A stretch of DNA of 64,000 nt, from contig NZ_JNXE01000020.1 of assembly GCF_000716605.1 (NCBI RefSeq), positions 104,536 to 168,535 on the forward strand, in the 5' to 3' direction. Source of the stretch: Streptomyces sp. NRRL F-525. GTDB taxonomy: Bacteria > Actinomycetota > Actinomycetes > Streptomycetales > Streptomycetaceae. Positions 8,754 to 16,499 of this stretch are shown one piece after another (position 1 is the stretch's first letter; the number at the start of each line of letters is the position of its first letter). The translations under genes and the position numbers were made by a program. The notes below the pieces were generated by a model. That model was not told where the DNA came from. It worked only from the letters and a program-made list of their open reading frames with translations, and did not search any database.

Positions 8754-9611
8754 TCACCCCGTAGCCAACAACAACGTCCCCACCAACGCCAACCCCGCCC
8801 CCGCCGCCTGAATCCCCCGCAACCGCTCGCTCAGGAACCCCCGCGCGGCCAGCGCCGTAACCACCGGATACAACGACGCCAGTACCGCCGCCACCGTCAC
8901 CGGCCCATGCTGCGCGGCGATCGAGTACGTCCCGTTGGCCGCCACATCCGCAAGCCCCACGAAGGCCAGCGCCGGCAGTGAACCCCAGGGGAACCCGCCC
9001 GCCGGGAGCGCGACCCCGCCGCGCCGCACGGAGACGTAGAGCGCGGCCCCACCCGTGGCCACATTCGTCACGCGCTGCACGAACAGCGCGAGGAAGAGCC
9101 CGGTCACGGTCGTCGACGCCTCCGCGATCAGAGCGAACACCGTGCCGAAGCCGAGCGCGGCGATCAGCGTCAGCAGGATCGTCTGGCGTTGTACGGGCGC
9201 ACCGCGCAACTGCGGACCGCCCGCGAGGACGACCCCGGTGACGGCGACCGCGATCCCCGCCGCCTGCAGCAGACCGGGGCGCTCGCCGAGGAACAGCCCC
9301 ACCCCGACCGGTACGGCCACGCTCAGCGTCGCGAGCGGCGAGACGACGCCCATCGGGCCCAGGGCCAGCGCCTTGTAGAAACTGAACAGCGCGACCGGAC
9401 CCACCACCCCCGCCGCCAGCGCGAACCACAGCCGCGGCCCGGCCTCGCTCCAGCCCCCGGTCGCCACCACGACCGCGCCGAGCACGGCCGCCGCGATCCC
9501 CTGCGAGACCACGACCACCGTCAGCGCCGGGGTCCGCCGGGTCAGCAGGCCTCCGCCGAAGTCGGCCAACCCCCACAGGAGGCTGGTGGCCAGGGCGAAG
9601 AATGCTGTCAC
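8754..9611 (-). CDS. EamA/DMT-family transporter
   Basis: A 285-residue drug/metabolite-family permease with about ten membrane helices in two EamA repeats (first: TAFFALATSLLWGLADFGGG; second: TILLTLIAALGFGTVFALIAEA). The GTG at 9611 is the start that places the first helix at the N-terminus; the frame continues upstream with non-membrane sequence that overlaps the divergent regulator's control region. The XRE-cupin regulator directly diverges, suggesting that it controls this exporter. The 182 bp between this gene's stop and the acyltransferase holds only proline-rich low-complexity sequence and no convincing gene. Confidence 0.87.
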   Translation of the reverse strand: MTAFFALATSLLWGLADFGGGLLTRRTPALTVVVVSQGIAAAVLGAVVVATGGWSEAGPRLWFALAAGVVGPVALFSFYKALALGPMGVVSPLATLSVAVPVGVGLFLGERPGLLQAAGIAVAVTGVVLAGGPQLRGAPVQRQTILLTLIAALGFGTVFALIAEASTTVTGLFLALFVQRVTNVATGGAALYVSVRRGGVALPAGGFPWGSLPALAFVGLADVAANGTYSIAAQHGPVTVAAVLASLYPVVTALAARGFLSERLRGIQAAGAGLALVGTLLLATG

Positions 9612-9644
9612 GGGGTGCCTCGCAGTACAGTTCGGTGAACGATC

Positions 9645-9679
9645 GGGTGCAGCACACCGTAGTTCGATCCATTGCACCC
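9645..9679. promoter_or_regulatory. inverted repeat in the transporter/regulator divergent region
   Basis: Arms GGGTGCA (9645-9651) and TGCACCC (9673-9679) lie centrally in the 106-bp gap between the EamA transporter and the XRE-cupin regulator, whose start codons point away from each other. This is a reasonable operator candidate for the XRE-cupin protein, inferred from position and symmetry only. Confidence 0.35.
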
Positions 9680-9717
9680 TGTCATCCATAATATTGAACT
9701 CAAGGTATGGGCGGAAC

Positions 9718-10302
9718 GTGTCGGACCTCGACCTGCTGAACCAGTCCCTGGCTCGCAACGTCAAGCACTGGCGCTCGGTGCGCGGCTTCACCCTGGACGT
9801 GCTCGCCGCCCGGGCCGCCGTCAGCCGGGGCATGCTCATCCAGATCGAGCAGGCCCGCACGAATCCCAGCATCGGCACGGTCGTGAAGATCGGCGACGCC
9901 CTCGGCGTCAGCATCACCACCCTGCTCGACTACGAACAGGGCCCGAAGGTCCGCATCGTCCCCGCCGACCGCGCCGTACGCCTCTGGCACACCGACGCCG
10001 GCAGCTACAACCGCCTCCTCGCCGGCACCGAGGCCCCGGGACCGCTGGAGATGTGGGACTGGCGCCTGATGCCGGGCGAGGCCAGCCCCTCCGAGCCCCA
10101 CCCCACCGGCACCGTCGAACTGCTCCACGTCATCACCGGCGAGCTGACCCTCACCGTGGACGGCGAGGACCACGTCGTCCCGGCCGGCGCGAGCGCCACC
10201 TTCGAGGCCAACACCCCGCACACGTACGGCAATCAGGGCGACGAGCCGATGGAGATGGTGATGGCGGTGTCGGTCCCGCCCGTGCACCGGGAGGCCCCGT
10301 GA
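9718..10302 (+). CDS. XRE-family regulator with cupin sensor domain
   Basis: A 194-residue regulator. The N-terminal XRE helix-turn-helix (about residues 8-65: LAARAAVSRGMLIQIEQARTN) is followed by a cupin_2 domain at residues 110-185 (GTVELLHVITGELTLTVDG and AGASATFEANTPHTYGN). This SutR/PuuR-like layout typically senses a small metabolite. The GTG at 9718 is preceded by GGGCGGAA. It is divergent from the EamA transporter and 31 bp upstream of the YbaK-like gene, so it may be cotranscribed with the latter. The likely role is local control of the exporter. Confidence 0.9.
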   Translation: MSDLDLLNQSLARNVKHWRSVRGFTLDVLAARAAVSRGMLIQIEQARTNPSIGTVVKIGDALGVSITTLLDYEQGPKVRIVPADRAVRLWHTDAGSYNRLLAGTEAPGPLEMWDWRLMPGEASPSEPHPTGTVELLHVITGELTLTVDGEDHVVPAGASATFEANTPHTYGNQGDEPMEMVMAVSVPPVHREAP

Positions 10303-10333
10303 GCCGTCGCCGTACGGCTGTTAGCGTGCCGTC

Positions 10334-10891
10334 ATGCGCGCACCCATCGGACACTTCGACCACGCCACCCCGGCCCCCGACTGCCTCGACGAACTGACCC
10401 GCCCGGTCGCCGACGCCGTGCGCGCCTGGCAGGGCAGCGTCCCCGCCGAGCAGTTCGTCTACGTCGACACCGACCCCGAGTGGGCCGACACCGCCACCTT
10501 CGTCGAGCACTACGGCCGTGAACTGCTGGAGCAGTCCGCGAACTGCGTGGTCGTCGCCGGGAAGCGCGGCGGCGAGACCATGCTCGCCGCGTGCGTGGTC
10601 CTGTCCACCACCCGCGTCGACGTGAACGGCGTAGTTCGCCGCCAACTCGGCGCCCGCAAGGCCTCGTTCGCGTCGATGGACACCGCGACCGGCGAGAGTG
10701 GCATGGAGTACGGCGGCATCACCCCCGTCGGACTCCCCGCCGACTGGCCGGTGTTGGTCGACTCGGCTGTCGTCGACCTGCCCTACGTCCTGGTCGGCAG
10801 CGGACGCCGCCGCGGCAAACTCCTCGTCCCCGGCAAGGCGTTCGCGGAACTCCCGGGCGCGATGGTGCTGGAGGGCCTGGGCGTCGCCTGA
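10334..10891 (+). CDS. YbaK/EbsC-like aminoacyl-tRNA editing-domain protein
   Basis: A 185-residue protein whose second half resembles the YbaK/ProXp editing fold: a lysine in KASFAS near residue 116, a GGITPVGLP segment near 132 and the following LVDSAVVDLPYVLVGSGRR strand-loop. Such stand-alone domains hydrolyse mischarged aminoacyl-tRNA. The N-terminal 50 residues are less typical. It probably acts in trans in the cytoplasm; the tRNA substrate cannot be read from the sequence. It lies 31 bp after the XRE-cupin regulator and converges on the metal exporter. Confidence 0.75.
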   Translation: MRAPIGHFDHATPAPDCLDELTRPVADAVRAWQGSVPAEQFVYVDTDPEWADTATFVEHYGRELLEQSANCVVVAGKRGGETMLAACVVLSTTRVDVNGVVRRQLGARKASFASMDTATGESGMEYGGITPVGLPADWPVLVDSAVVDLPYVLVGSGRRRGKLLVPGKAFAELPGAMVLEGLGVA

Positions 10892-10903
10892 ACCCCTGGG
10901 AAC

Positions 10904-11983
10904 TCACACCATGGCGTGGTGGTGGGCCAACTCCCCATGCGGGTCAGCCTCCCCGGGCACCGGCGCCGGATCCGCGTGCACCAGCGCCGCCGTGAGCCGC
11001 GGCACCGCGTGCAGCAAGGCGTGCTCCGCCGCTACGGCGACCGCGTGGGCCTGCCGTACCGTCGCCTCCCCGTCCACGACCACCGCCACCTCCGCGCGCA
11101 GCCGGTGCCCGATCCAGCGCAGCCTCAACTCGCCCACCCCGCGAACCCCTTCGACCTCCCGCACGGCGTGCTCGGCCCGGTCCACCAGGTCCGGATCCAC
11201 GGCGTCCATCACGCGCCGGAACACCTCGCGCGCCGCGTCCCGCAGGACCAGCGCGATGGCGGCGGTGATCGCCAACCCCACGACGGGATCGGCCAGTTGC
11301 CACCCGAGCGCCGAACCACCGGCGCCGATCAGCACGGCCAGTGAGGTGAACCCGTCGGTGCGGGCGTGGAGTCCGTCGGCGACCAGCGCGGCCGACCCGA
11401 TCTCCCGGCCGACACGGATGCGGTACCTGGCCACCCACTCGTTGCCCACGAACCCGACGAGCGCCGCGACGGCGACCACCGGGACATGCGTCACGGGACG
11501 CGGATCGAGCAGCCGGTTCACCGCCGCCCAGGCCGCGAAGGCGGCGGACGCGGCGATCGTCAGCACGATCGCGATCCCGGCGAGATCCTCGGCGCGCCCG
11601 TAGCCGTACGTGAAGCGGCGCGTGGCGGCCCGGCGGCCGAGGACGAAGGCGATGCCGAGCGGTACGGCGGTCAGCGCGTCCGCCGCGTTGTGCACCGTGT
11701 CGCCGAGCAGCGCGACCGACCCGGAGACGACCACGACGACGGCCTGCACGAGCGCCGTCACCCCGAGCACCGCGAGCGAGACCCAGAGCGCGCGCATGCC
11801 GCGGGCCGAGGACTCCAGGGCGGAGTCGAGTTTGTCGGCGGTCTCGTGGGAGTGCGGGGTGAAGAGGTGGCCGAGGCGGTGGCGGAGGCCCGTGGGGGAG
11901 TGGTCGTGGGGATGCGGGTGGTCGTGGCCGTGGTCGTCGTGCGGGTGGGCGTGCTCGTGTTCGTGGTGGTGCTGGTCGCTCAC
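10904..11983 (-). CDS. CDF-family divalent metal cation exporter
   Basis: A 359-residue cation diffusion facilitator. The first 35 residues are very His/Asp-rich (HHHEHEHAHPHDDHGHDH), a cytosolic metal-collecting tail. Six membrane helices follow, with the paired metal-site motifs DTVHNAAD in helix 2 and DGLHARTD in helix 5. A C-terminal cytoplasmic domain ends in another His-rich stretch (HGELAHHH). It probably exports Zn, Co or Ni by proton exchange. The GTG at 11983 is chosen because a GGAAGGGG site precedes it. It is divergent from an ArsR-family sensor, which likely represses it. Confidence 0.92.
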   Translation of the reverse strand: MSDQHHHEHEHAHPHDDHGHDHPHPHDHSPTGLRHRLGHLFTPHSHETADKLDSALESSARGMRALWVSLAVLGVTALVQAVVVVVSGSVALLGDTVHNAADALTAVPLGIAFVLGRRAATRRFTYGYGRAEDLAGIAIVLTIAASAAFAAWAAVNRLLDPRPVTHVPVVAVAALVGFVGNEWVARYRIRVGREIGSAALVADGLHARTDGFTSLAVLIGAGGSALGWQLADPVVGLAITAAIALVLRDAAREVFRRVMDAVDPDLVDRAEHAVREVEGVRGVGELRLRWIGHRLRAEVAVVVDGEATVRQAHAVAVAAEHALLHAVPRLTAALVHADPAPVPGEADPHGELAHHHAMV

Positions 11984-12036
11984 GTGGGTCCCCTTCCGGT
12001 GCGCGGGTGGACGTGCGGCGCCCACAGGACCATTAT

Positions 12037-12052
12037 GTGCGTATGAGCGCAC
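12037..12052. promoter_or_regulatory. candidate ArsR operator
   Basis: Inverted repeat GTGCG-N6-CGCAC, overlapping the possible start codons of the ArsR gene and 54 bp upstream of the CDF start. Position and symmetry fit a shared metal-responsive operator; the match to a known consensus is not established. Confidence 0.4.
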
Positions 12053-12402
12053 GCATGCACCTATCACCTGCGCACGATGCGCACCCGCGCACCCCGGGCG
12101 AGGAACAGTTCGCGCTGGCCGCCGAACTCCTCGCCCTCCTCGGTGACCGCACCCGGCTGACCCTCCTGCACGCGCTGACGGCGGGCGAGGCCGACGTCAC
12201 CACCCTCACGGAGGCGTGCGACGCGGCCCGCCCGGCGGTCAGCCAGCACCTGGCGCGGCTGCGTCTCGCGGGACTGGTGACCACGCGCAAGGAGGGCCGC
12301 CGGGTGATCTACGCGTTGAGCGACGGGCATCTGCGGCGGCTGGTCGACGAGGCGCTGAACGTGGCGGACCACCGCCTCACCGACCGCCCGCCGCACGACT
12401 GA
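12037..12402 (+). CDS. ArsR/SmtB-family metal-sensing repressor
   Basis: A 121-residue winged-helix repressor (HTH around TLTEACDAARPAVSQHLARLRLAG). The alpha-5 helix reads DGHLRRLVDEALNVADH. This supplies the Asp, the His two residues later and the final His of a CzrA/NmtR-type zinc/nickel site, but Val stands where the third ligand is expected. The divergent CDF exporter is the obvious target. The start is either GTG at 12037, with AGGA 7 bp upstream, or ATG at 12043, which is farther from that site; I prefer the GTG. It converges on pobA. Confidence 0.88.
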   Translation: MRMSARMHLSPAHDAHPRTPGEEQFALAAELLALLGDRTRLTLLHALTAGEADVTTLTEACDAARPAVSQHLARLRLAGLVTTRKEGRRVIYALSDGHLRRLVDEALNVADHRLTDRPPHD

Positions 12403-12427
12403 CAGCCGTGTAACTGTCCGTCGTAGC

Positions 12428-13654
12428 TCAGGAGTTGGGGTCCTTGCCCAGGTAGCTCTCCGCGAACGCGAGGGCCGCGGCGGGGGATGCGAAGACGCGG
12501 CGGAGCCGGGCGAGGGTGGTGCCCGCGTGGTACGGGTCGCCGGACGAGGTGCCGTGGTAGACCTCGGAGAGCCACTGGGAGAACTCCTGGTAGTCCCACA
12601 CGCGGCTCAGGCAGGCCTCCGAATAGCCGCCCAGGGCCGCCGAGTCGCCCTTCGTGAGATACGCGACGAGCGCGTCGCCGAGCAGGAACGCGTCGTGCAG
12701 GGCGAGGTTCATGCCCTTCGCGGCGATGGGCGCGGTGAGGTGGGCCGCGTCGCCGGCGAGGTAGAGGCGGCCGAACACCATCGGTTCAACAACGTAGTTG
12801 TGCATGTCGAGCACGCGCTTCTCGATGAGGCGGCCCTCGGTCAGCGGCGGGGCGCCGGTCGCGGCGAGGCGGTGCTGGAGCTCGGCCCAGACGCGTTCGT
12901 GCGGCCAGTTGTCGGGGTCGTCGCCGGGCGGGCACTCCAGGTAGTAGCGGGTGACCTCGGGGCTGCGCGACATGTGCCCGGCGAACCCGCGCGGATGGAC
13001 ACCGAACACCACGCAGTCCGAGGACGGCGGCGCCTCCGCGAGCAGCGCGAGCCAGCCGATGCCGTAGTCGTGCCGCGCGATCCGCGCCCGCTCCGGCGGC
13101 AGCGCGGCCCGGGTCACCCCGCGCGCACCGTCGCAGCCCGCCACGAAGTCGCCCTGCACGAGCCGCCGTTGACCGGACTCCGGGTCGGTGTACGACACCG
13201 CCGGGCGGTCCGAGTCGAGATCGTGCAGCTGGACGTCCTGGACGCCGAACCGGATCTCACCGCCCCGCACGTCCGCGTACTCCCGCACCAGGTCCGTCAC
13301 CAGCAACGGCTGCGGATAGACGAAGTGGTGATGCCCCGTCAGCTCCGTGTAGGCCAGCCGGTGCCGCTGCCCGCCGAACCGGAACTCGCACTCGGTGTGC
13401 AGCTGCGCCCGCGCCAACAGGCCCTCGGCGAGCCCCCGTTGCTCCAGTCCGCGGACGGCCCACTCCTCGATGACCCCGGCCCGCGGCCGCCGCTCGATGA
13501 ACTCACGGGACTCCGTCTCCAGTACCAGGCAGTCGATCCCGGCGGCGCGCAGGATGTTGCCGATGGTGAGCCCGGCGGGTCCGGCGCCCACGACGACGAC
13601 CGAACGGCGTTCAGGCAGCGGGGAGTTGGGATCGGAGGAGGGGGGAGAGGTCAC
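12428..13654 (-). CDS. pobA: 4-hydroxybenzoate 3-monooxygenase
   Basis: A 408-residue FAD aromatic hydroxylase converting 4-hydroxybenzoate to protocatechuate with NADPH and O2. Class A flavoprotein motifs are in place: GAGPAGLTIG near residue 23, GCDGARGVTR near 173, and GRLYLAGDAAH near 296 followed by AAKGMNLALHDA. The order and local sequence follow p-hydroxybenzoate hydroxylase closely, including RYYLECP and a C-terminal ESYLG that would carry the active-site tyrosines. The start is a GTG with no ribosome site. A CATACT hexamer ends 6 bp upstream, so the mRNA may be leaderless. No protocatechuate (pca) genes or pobR are adjacent. Confidence 0.9.
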   Translation of the reverse strand: MTSPPSSDPNSPLPERRSVVVVGAGPAGLTIGNILRAAGIDCLVLETESREFIERRPRAGVIEEWAVRGLEQRGLAEGLLARAQLHTECEFRFGGQRHRLAYTELTGHHHFVYPQPLLVTDLVREYADVRGGEIRFGVQDVQLHDLDSDRPAVSYTDPESGQRRLVQGDFVAGCDGARGVTRAALPPERARIARHDYGIGWLALLAEAPPSSDCVVFGVHPRGFAGHMSRSPEVTRYYLECPPGDDPDNWPHERVWAELQHRLAATGAPPLTEGRLIEKRVLDMHNYVVEPMVFGRLYLAGDAAHLTAPIAAKGMNLALHDAFLLGDALVAYLTKGDSAALGGYSEACLSRVWDYQEFSQWLSEVYHGTSSGDPYHAGTTLARLRRVFASPAAALAFAESYLGKDPNS

Positions 13655-13716
13655 GCCCGCAGTATGTCAGGCGTCATGTGGCCATTGAGTGATGATGTGA
13701 GTTTCATTTGAGTTAG

Positions 13717-13974
13717 GGCATTTCCCGGAAACCGGCTCCGTCAAGGCGGTGTCCGCCGCTGAAGAACAAGTCCGGCCGGGTCGAATGGCGCGAGACCTGC
13801 CACACCAACAAGGTGACGGAAAAGGATTACATGTGCCCGCTGCACGGCACATGCCAGTACACGAACCCGGTTAAGACGTCGTACGCGTACACCCACAAGT
13901 ACATCGCGCCGAACTTCGGGATCGCTTACAACCAGCGATCCCGAATAGGACTGGCGATCCCGTACCAGCGATAG
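13717..13974 (+). pseudogene. remnant of an unidentified protein-coding gene (3' end only)
   Basis: From about 13744 to the TAG at 13972 one plus-strand frame has strongly GC-biased third positions and a protein-like composition rich in Tyr, Lys and Asn (for example TSYAYTHKYIAPNFGIAY), with four Cys in the first half. No start codon with a ribosome site exists. Stops occur upstream at 13714 and before, and ATG at 13831 would give only 47 residues. It looks like the C-terminal end of a decayed or truncated gene. I do not recognise the family. The surrounding 328-bp gap otherwise holds only the hairpin at 13915. Confidence 0.45.
13915..13945 (-). terminator. hairpin downstream of the CoA-binding gene
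   Basis: A perfect 12-bp stem (13915-13926 with 13934-13945) around a 7-nt loop, 37 bp beyond the stop of the minus-strand CoA-binding protein gene. There is no clear T-run, so it may act as a transcript end or stabiliser. It lies inside the gene remnant. Confidence 0.6.
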
Positions 13975-13982
13975 GGAAGCCT

Positions 13983-14390
13983 TCAGCTCAGGCGGGGAAT
14001 CTCGATCGCCGGGCAGTGGTCCATCACCATCTCCAGGCCCGCTGCCCGGGTCCGGTCGTACGCGGCCTCGTCGATCACCCCGAGCTGGAACCAGACGGCC
14101 TTCGCGCCGATGCCGACCGCCTCGTCGGCGACCGTGCCCGCGAGGTCGCTGTTGACGAAGACGTCCACGACGTCCACCGCGAAGGGAATGTCGGCGAGGG
14201 AGGCGTAGCCCTGCTCGCCGTGCACCGTCTCCGCCTTGGGATGGACGGGTACGACGCGCTTGCCGAAGCGCTGCAGCACCTGCGCGACGCCGTAGGCAGC
14301 CCGGGACCGGTTCGAGGACAGGCCCACGACGGCCCACGTGTCGCCGGACTCGGTGAGGATCTTGCGGATCGTGGCTGAGTCGCCGTACAT
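13983..14390 (-). CDS. CoA-binding domain protein (YccU-like)
   Basis: A 135-residue Rossmann-fold protein of the YccU/CoA-binding family, made of the domain alone (WAVVGLSSNRSRAAYGVAQVL near residue 19, then VVPVHPKAE and KAVWFQLGVIDE). It matches the family's usual small size. Members bind coenzyme A, but their physiological role is mostly unknown. An AAGGAGA ribosome site precedes the ATG. The next gene upstream on the same strand is the GH110-type glycosidase, whose stop lies 70 bp away, so loose cotranscription is possible. Confidence 0.88.
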   Translation of the reverse strand: MYGDSATIRKILTESGDTWAVVGLSSNRSRAAYGVAQVLQRFGKRVVPVHPKAETVHGEQGYASLADIPFAVDVVDVFVNSDLAGTVADEAVGIGAKAVWFQLGVIDEAAYDRTRAAGLEMVMDHCPAIEIPRLS

Positions 14391-14460
14391 GCTCGGTCTC
14401 CTTGGAATCGTGCGCGCCCGCTGCTGCCTGCGACAACAGCGGGCGGAGCACCCTGATTCC

Positions 14461-16326
14461 TCAGTCCGAGACCACGGACGTGTTGAGGCCCTGGTCGTAG
14501 TGGTTGCGCGCGATCTTGATGCCCGTGCTGCCGTGGAAGACGAACAGCGGGGAGGTGTACGGCGGTTGGTCCGCCGAGGCCAGGCGGCGGACCGTGTTTC
14601 CGGTGAACGTGAAGCCGCCGACGCTCTTGGCGTTGACCACCGTCACATCGCCGATGTCGAAGGAGTTGTGCTCGACCTTGATGTTGTGGTGGACCGGGTG
14701 CGCCGGGTCGACGACCTGGTTGGTGGGCTCCACGAAGATCACCGGGCCGGTGGGGCGAGTGAAGGTGTTGTCGCGGATCGTGAGGTCGGAGACCGGGCCC
14801 GACTCGTACCACTGGTAGGCGTCGGCGGAGACGTAGATGCTCGCCATGGACATCGCGTCGAAGCGGTTGCCGGCGATCAGGACCGGCTTGCGGGTGGTGA
14901 CCAGGATGCCGCGCGTCGGCACGTTGCGGAACGTGTTGCCGGTGATGACGACCGACGGGGTGGCCGTGATGTTCTCGACGACCGTGCCGCCAATCTCGAC
15001 CCCGGCGGGGACCGGCCGGTCGAAGGTGACGGTCATGGTGGTCAGCGGCTTGTCGTGGTCCATTCCGCTCGGACCGTCGACCGCCGTGACCTTCGCGTGC
15101 GCGGGCGTCAGCGGGACCATCGTTTGCTTGCTCGTGAACTCGACCTCGTCACCGGGCGCGAACTGCGGGAACCCGGCGGTCTGCGGGTGCTCGTAGGCGA
15201 GGGTGAGCGTGTTCGGGCCGGGCTGTCCGACGACCTCCAGGTATGTGCCGTGGATGTTGATCGGGTCGTCGTGCGGTCCGTCGAAGAGGCTCCGGGTGAT
15301 GGAGACCTTGCCCTTGACGCCGGACATCTGCACGAAGTCGGCGAACGAGGCCGTCGACCGGCCGGACGTCGGATCGGGTGCGAAGTTCACCTTGTCGATG
15401 GAGATGTTCTCGCTGAACTGGCCGACCACACCGAAGGATTGGAGGTAGTAGGCGCTCATCGAGCGCATCGTGACGTTCTTGGACTGCCAGATGAAGGCGC
15501 CCGGTTCGGTCCGCTCGATGAGGCGCATCTGGTAGACGAGCCCGGCGTCCGTCGGCTGGGACGCGGTGCTGTAGTCGATGCGGATCCGGCGGCCGCCGAG
15601 GTCGGTGACCGACGACACGTCGTTGAACAGCGGGTTGTCGCCGCGCCAGGTCCGCTGCGCCTTGGGGTCGTGGATCTGCGTGTACTGGAGCCCGTCCGTG
15701 CCCGACCAGTACGGCTGCCCGGTGGCCGGGCTTTTCTCGCCGAGCCAGGTGATGTGCGTGCCGTTGACCTCGTACGGGCTGCCGGCCGGGATCTTCAGGA
15801 CGCGGTAGGCGTGCCCGTCGGTGACACCGGCGGTGGCGACGGTCGCGTCGATGACCTCGGGCGCCGCGTAGTCGAAGGAGAAGTTCTGGAACGTCACATT
15901 GGTCGATCGGATCGACGCGAACGCCGTCTGCAGACCGTGGTAGACGAGCTTCGCGCCACCGCCGTCGACGGTGACGTCATGCATGTCCTCGATGAGCAGC
16001 CCGATCTTCTTGTCGCGGTAACGCTGGTCCGCGCCAACGGTGTTGGAGACATACAGCTCACGCGTCTCGGCCCGCTCGGGGTAGAGCTGGTAGGTCCCCT
16101 TCGAGAACTCGATCCGCACCGCCCGCCCGTGATCGACGCTCTTGGCGTGCCGCAGCGCCGCTACGACGGCGGGCGTGGAGTCCGTCCGGCCGGTGGGGTC
16201 GGCCCCGAACGCGTCCACGTCGACCACCGCCACCGGTGCCGCTCTCTGCGCCGCGGCGACAGGACCGCCGCCGCCCACGAGCAGCGCGAGCGCCACCCCG
16301 ACAAACACGAACCGAGACCGAGACAT
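14461..16326 (-). CDS. secreted GH110-type exo-alpha-1,3-galactosidase
   Basis: A 621-residue secreted parallel beta-helix protein. The signal peptide covers approximately residues 1-26 (FVFVGVALALLVGGGGPVAAA). Pectate-lyase-like coils start at DVDAFGADPTGRTDST and repeat to the C-terminus (VVITGNTFRNV, VLIAGNRFDAM, LTIRDNTFTRP). An adjacent Asp pair in GPHDDPINIHGTYL near residue 353 fits the catalytic centre of family GH110, exo-alpha-1,3-galactosidases first known from Streptomyces and Bacteroides that remove the terminal galactose of blood group B-type glycans. The ATG at 16326 has CGGAGGG upstream. A LacI regulator lies immediately upstream, so substrate-induced expression is likely. The family call is from memory. 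Confidence 0.8.
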   Translation of the reverse strand: MSRSRFVFVGVALALLVGGGGPVAAAQRAAPVAVVDVDAFGADPTGRTDSTPAVVAALRHAKSVDHGRAVRIEFSKGTYQLYPERAETRELYVSNTVGADQRYRDKKIGLLIEDMHDVTVDGGGAKLVYHGLQTAFASIRSTNVTFQNFSFDYAAPEVIDATVATAGVTDGHAYRVLKIPAGSPYEVNGTHITWLGEKSPATGQPYWSGTDGLQYTQIHDPKAQRTWRGDNPLFNDVSSVTDLGGRRIRIDYSTASQPTDAGLVYQMRLIERTEPGAFIWQSKNVTMRSMSAYYLQSFGVVGQFSENISIDKVNFAPDPTSGRSTASFADFVQMSGVKGKVSITRSLFDGPHDDPINIHGTYLEVVGQPGPNTLTLAYEHPQTAGFPQFAPGDEVEFTSKQTMVPLTPAHAKVTAVDGPSGMDHDKPLTTMTVTFDRPVPAGVEIGGTVVENITATPSVVITGNTFRNVPTRGILVTTRKPVLIAGNRFDAMSMASIYVSADAYQWYESGPVSDLTIRDNTFTRPTGPVIFVEPTNQVVDPAHPVHHNIKVEHNSFDIGDVTVVNAKSVGGFTFTGNTVRRLASADQPPYTSPLFVFHGSTGIKIARNHYDQGLNTSVVSD

Positions 16327-16451
16327 AGACCCTCCGGAGCATTCATGATGCACGGCCATGCGCCGCGAAACACCCGATGAATATGTGGAGTTACCGCCCA
16401 TCGTCTCGTCGGAACTCCGACTGGAGTGTGCTTAGATCCGACCTCTAGGTC

Positions 16452-16467
16452 AATGGTCTGGACGAGC
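16452..16467 (-). promoter_or_regulatory. possible DasR/GntR-type site upstream of the galactosidase
   Basis: AATGGTCTGGACGAGC shares about 11-12 of 16 positions with the DasR-responsive element ACTGGTCTAGACCACT (from memory) and the TGGTCTnGAC core with the palindrome at 52334. It lies 126 bp upstream of the GH110-type start, inside the gap after the LacI gene. The right half is degenerate. Confidence 0.3.
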
Positions 16468-16499
16468 TCGGAGGAACTCGGGTCATCCGCTCCGCCGCC

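Noticed and set aside
8629..8811. Pro-rich 60-residue frame between the acyltransferase and the transporter
   Set aside because: Low complexity, no ribosome site, overlaps the transporter 3' end.
14338..16380. 680-residue plus-strand open frame opposite the GH110-type gene
   Set aside because: Antisense shadow; Arg/Asp/Val-rich, no ribosome site, and the opposite strand has a signal peptide and glycosidase motifs.
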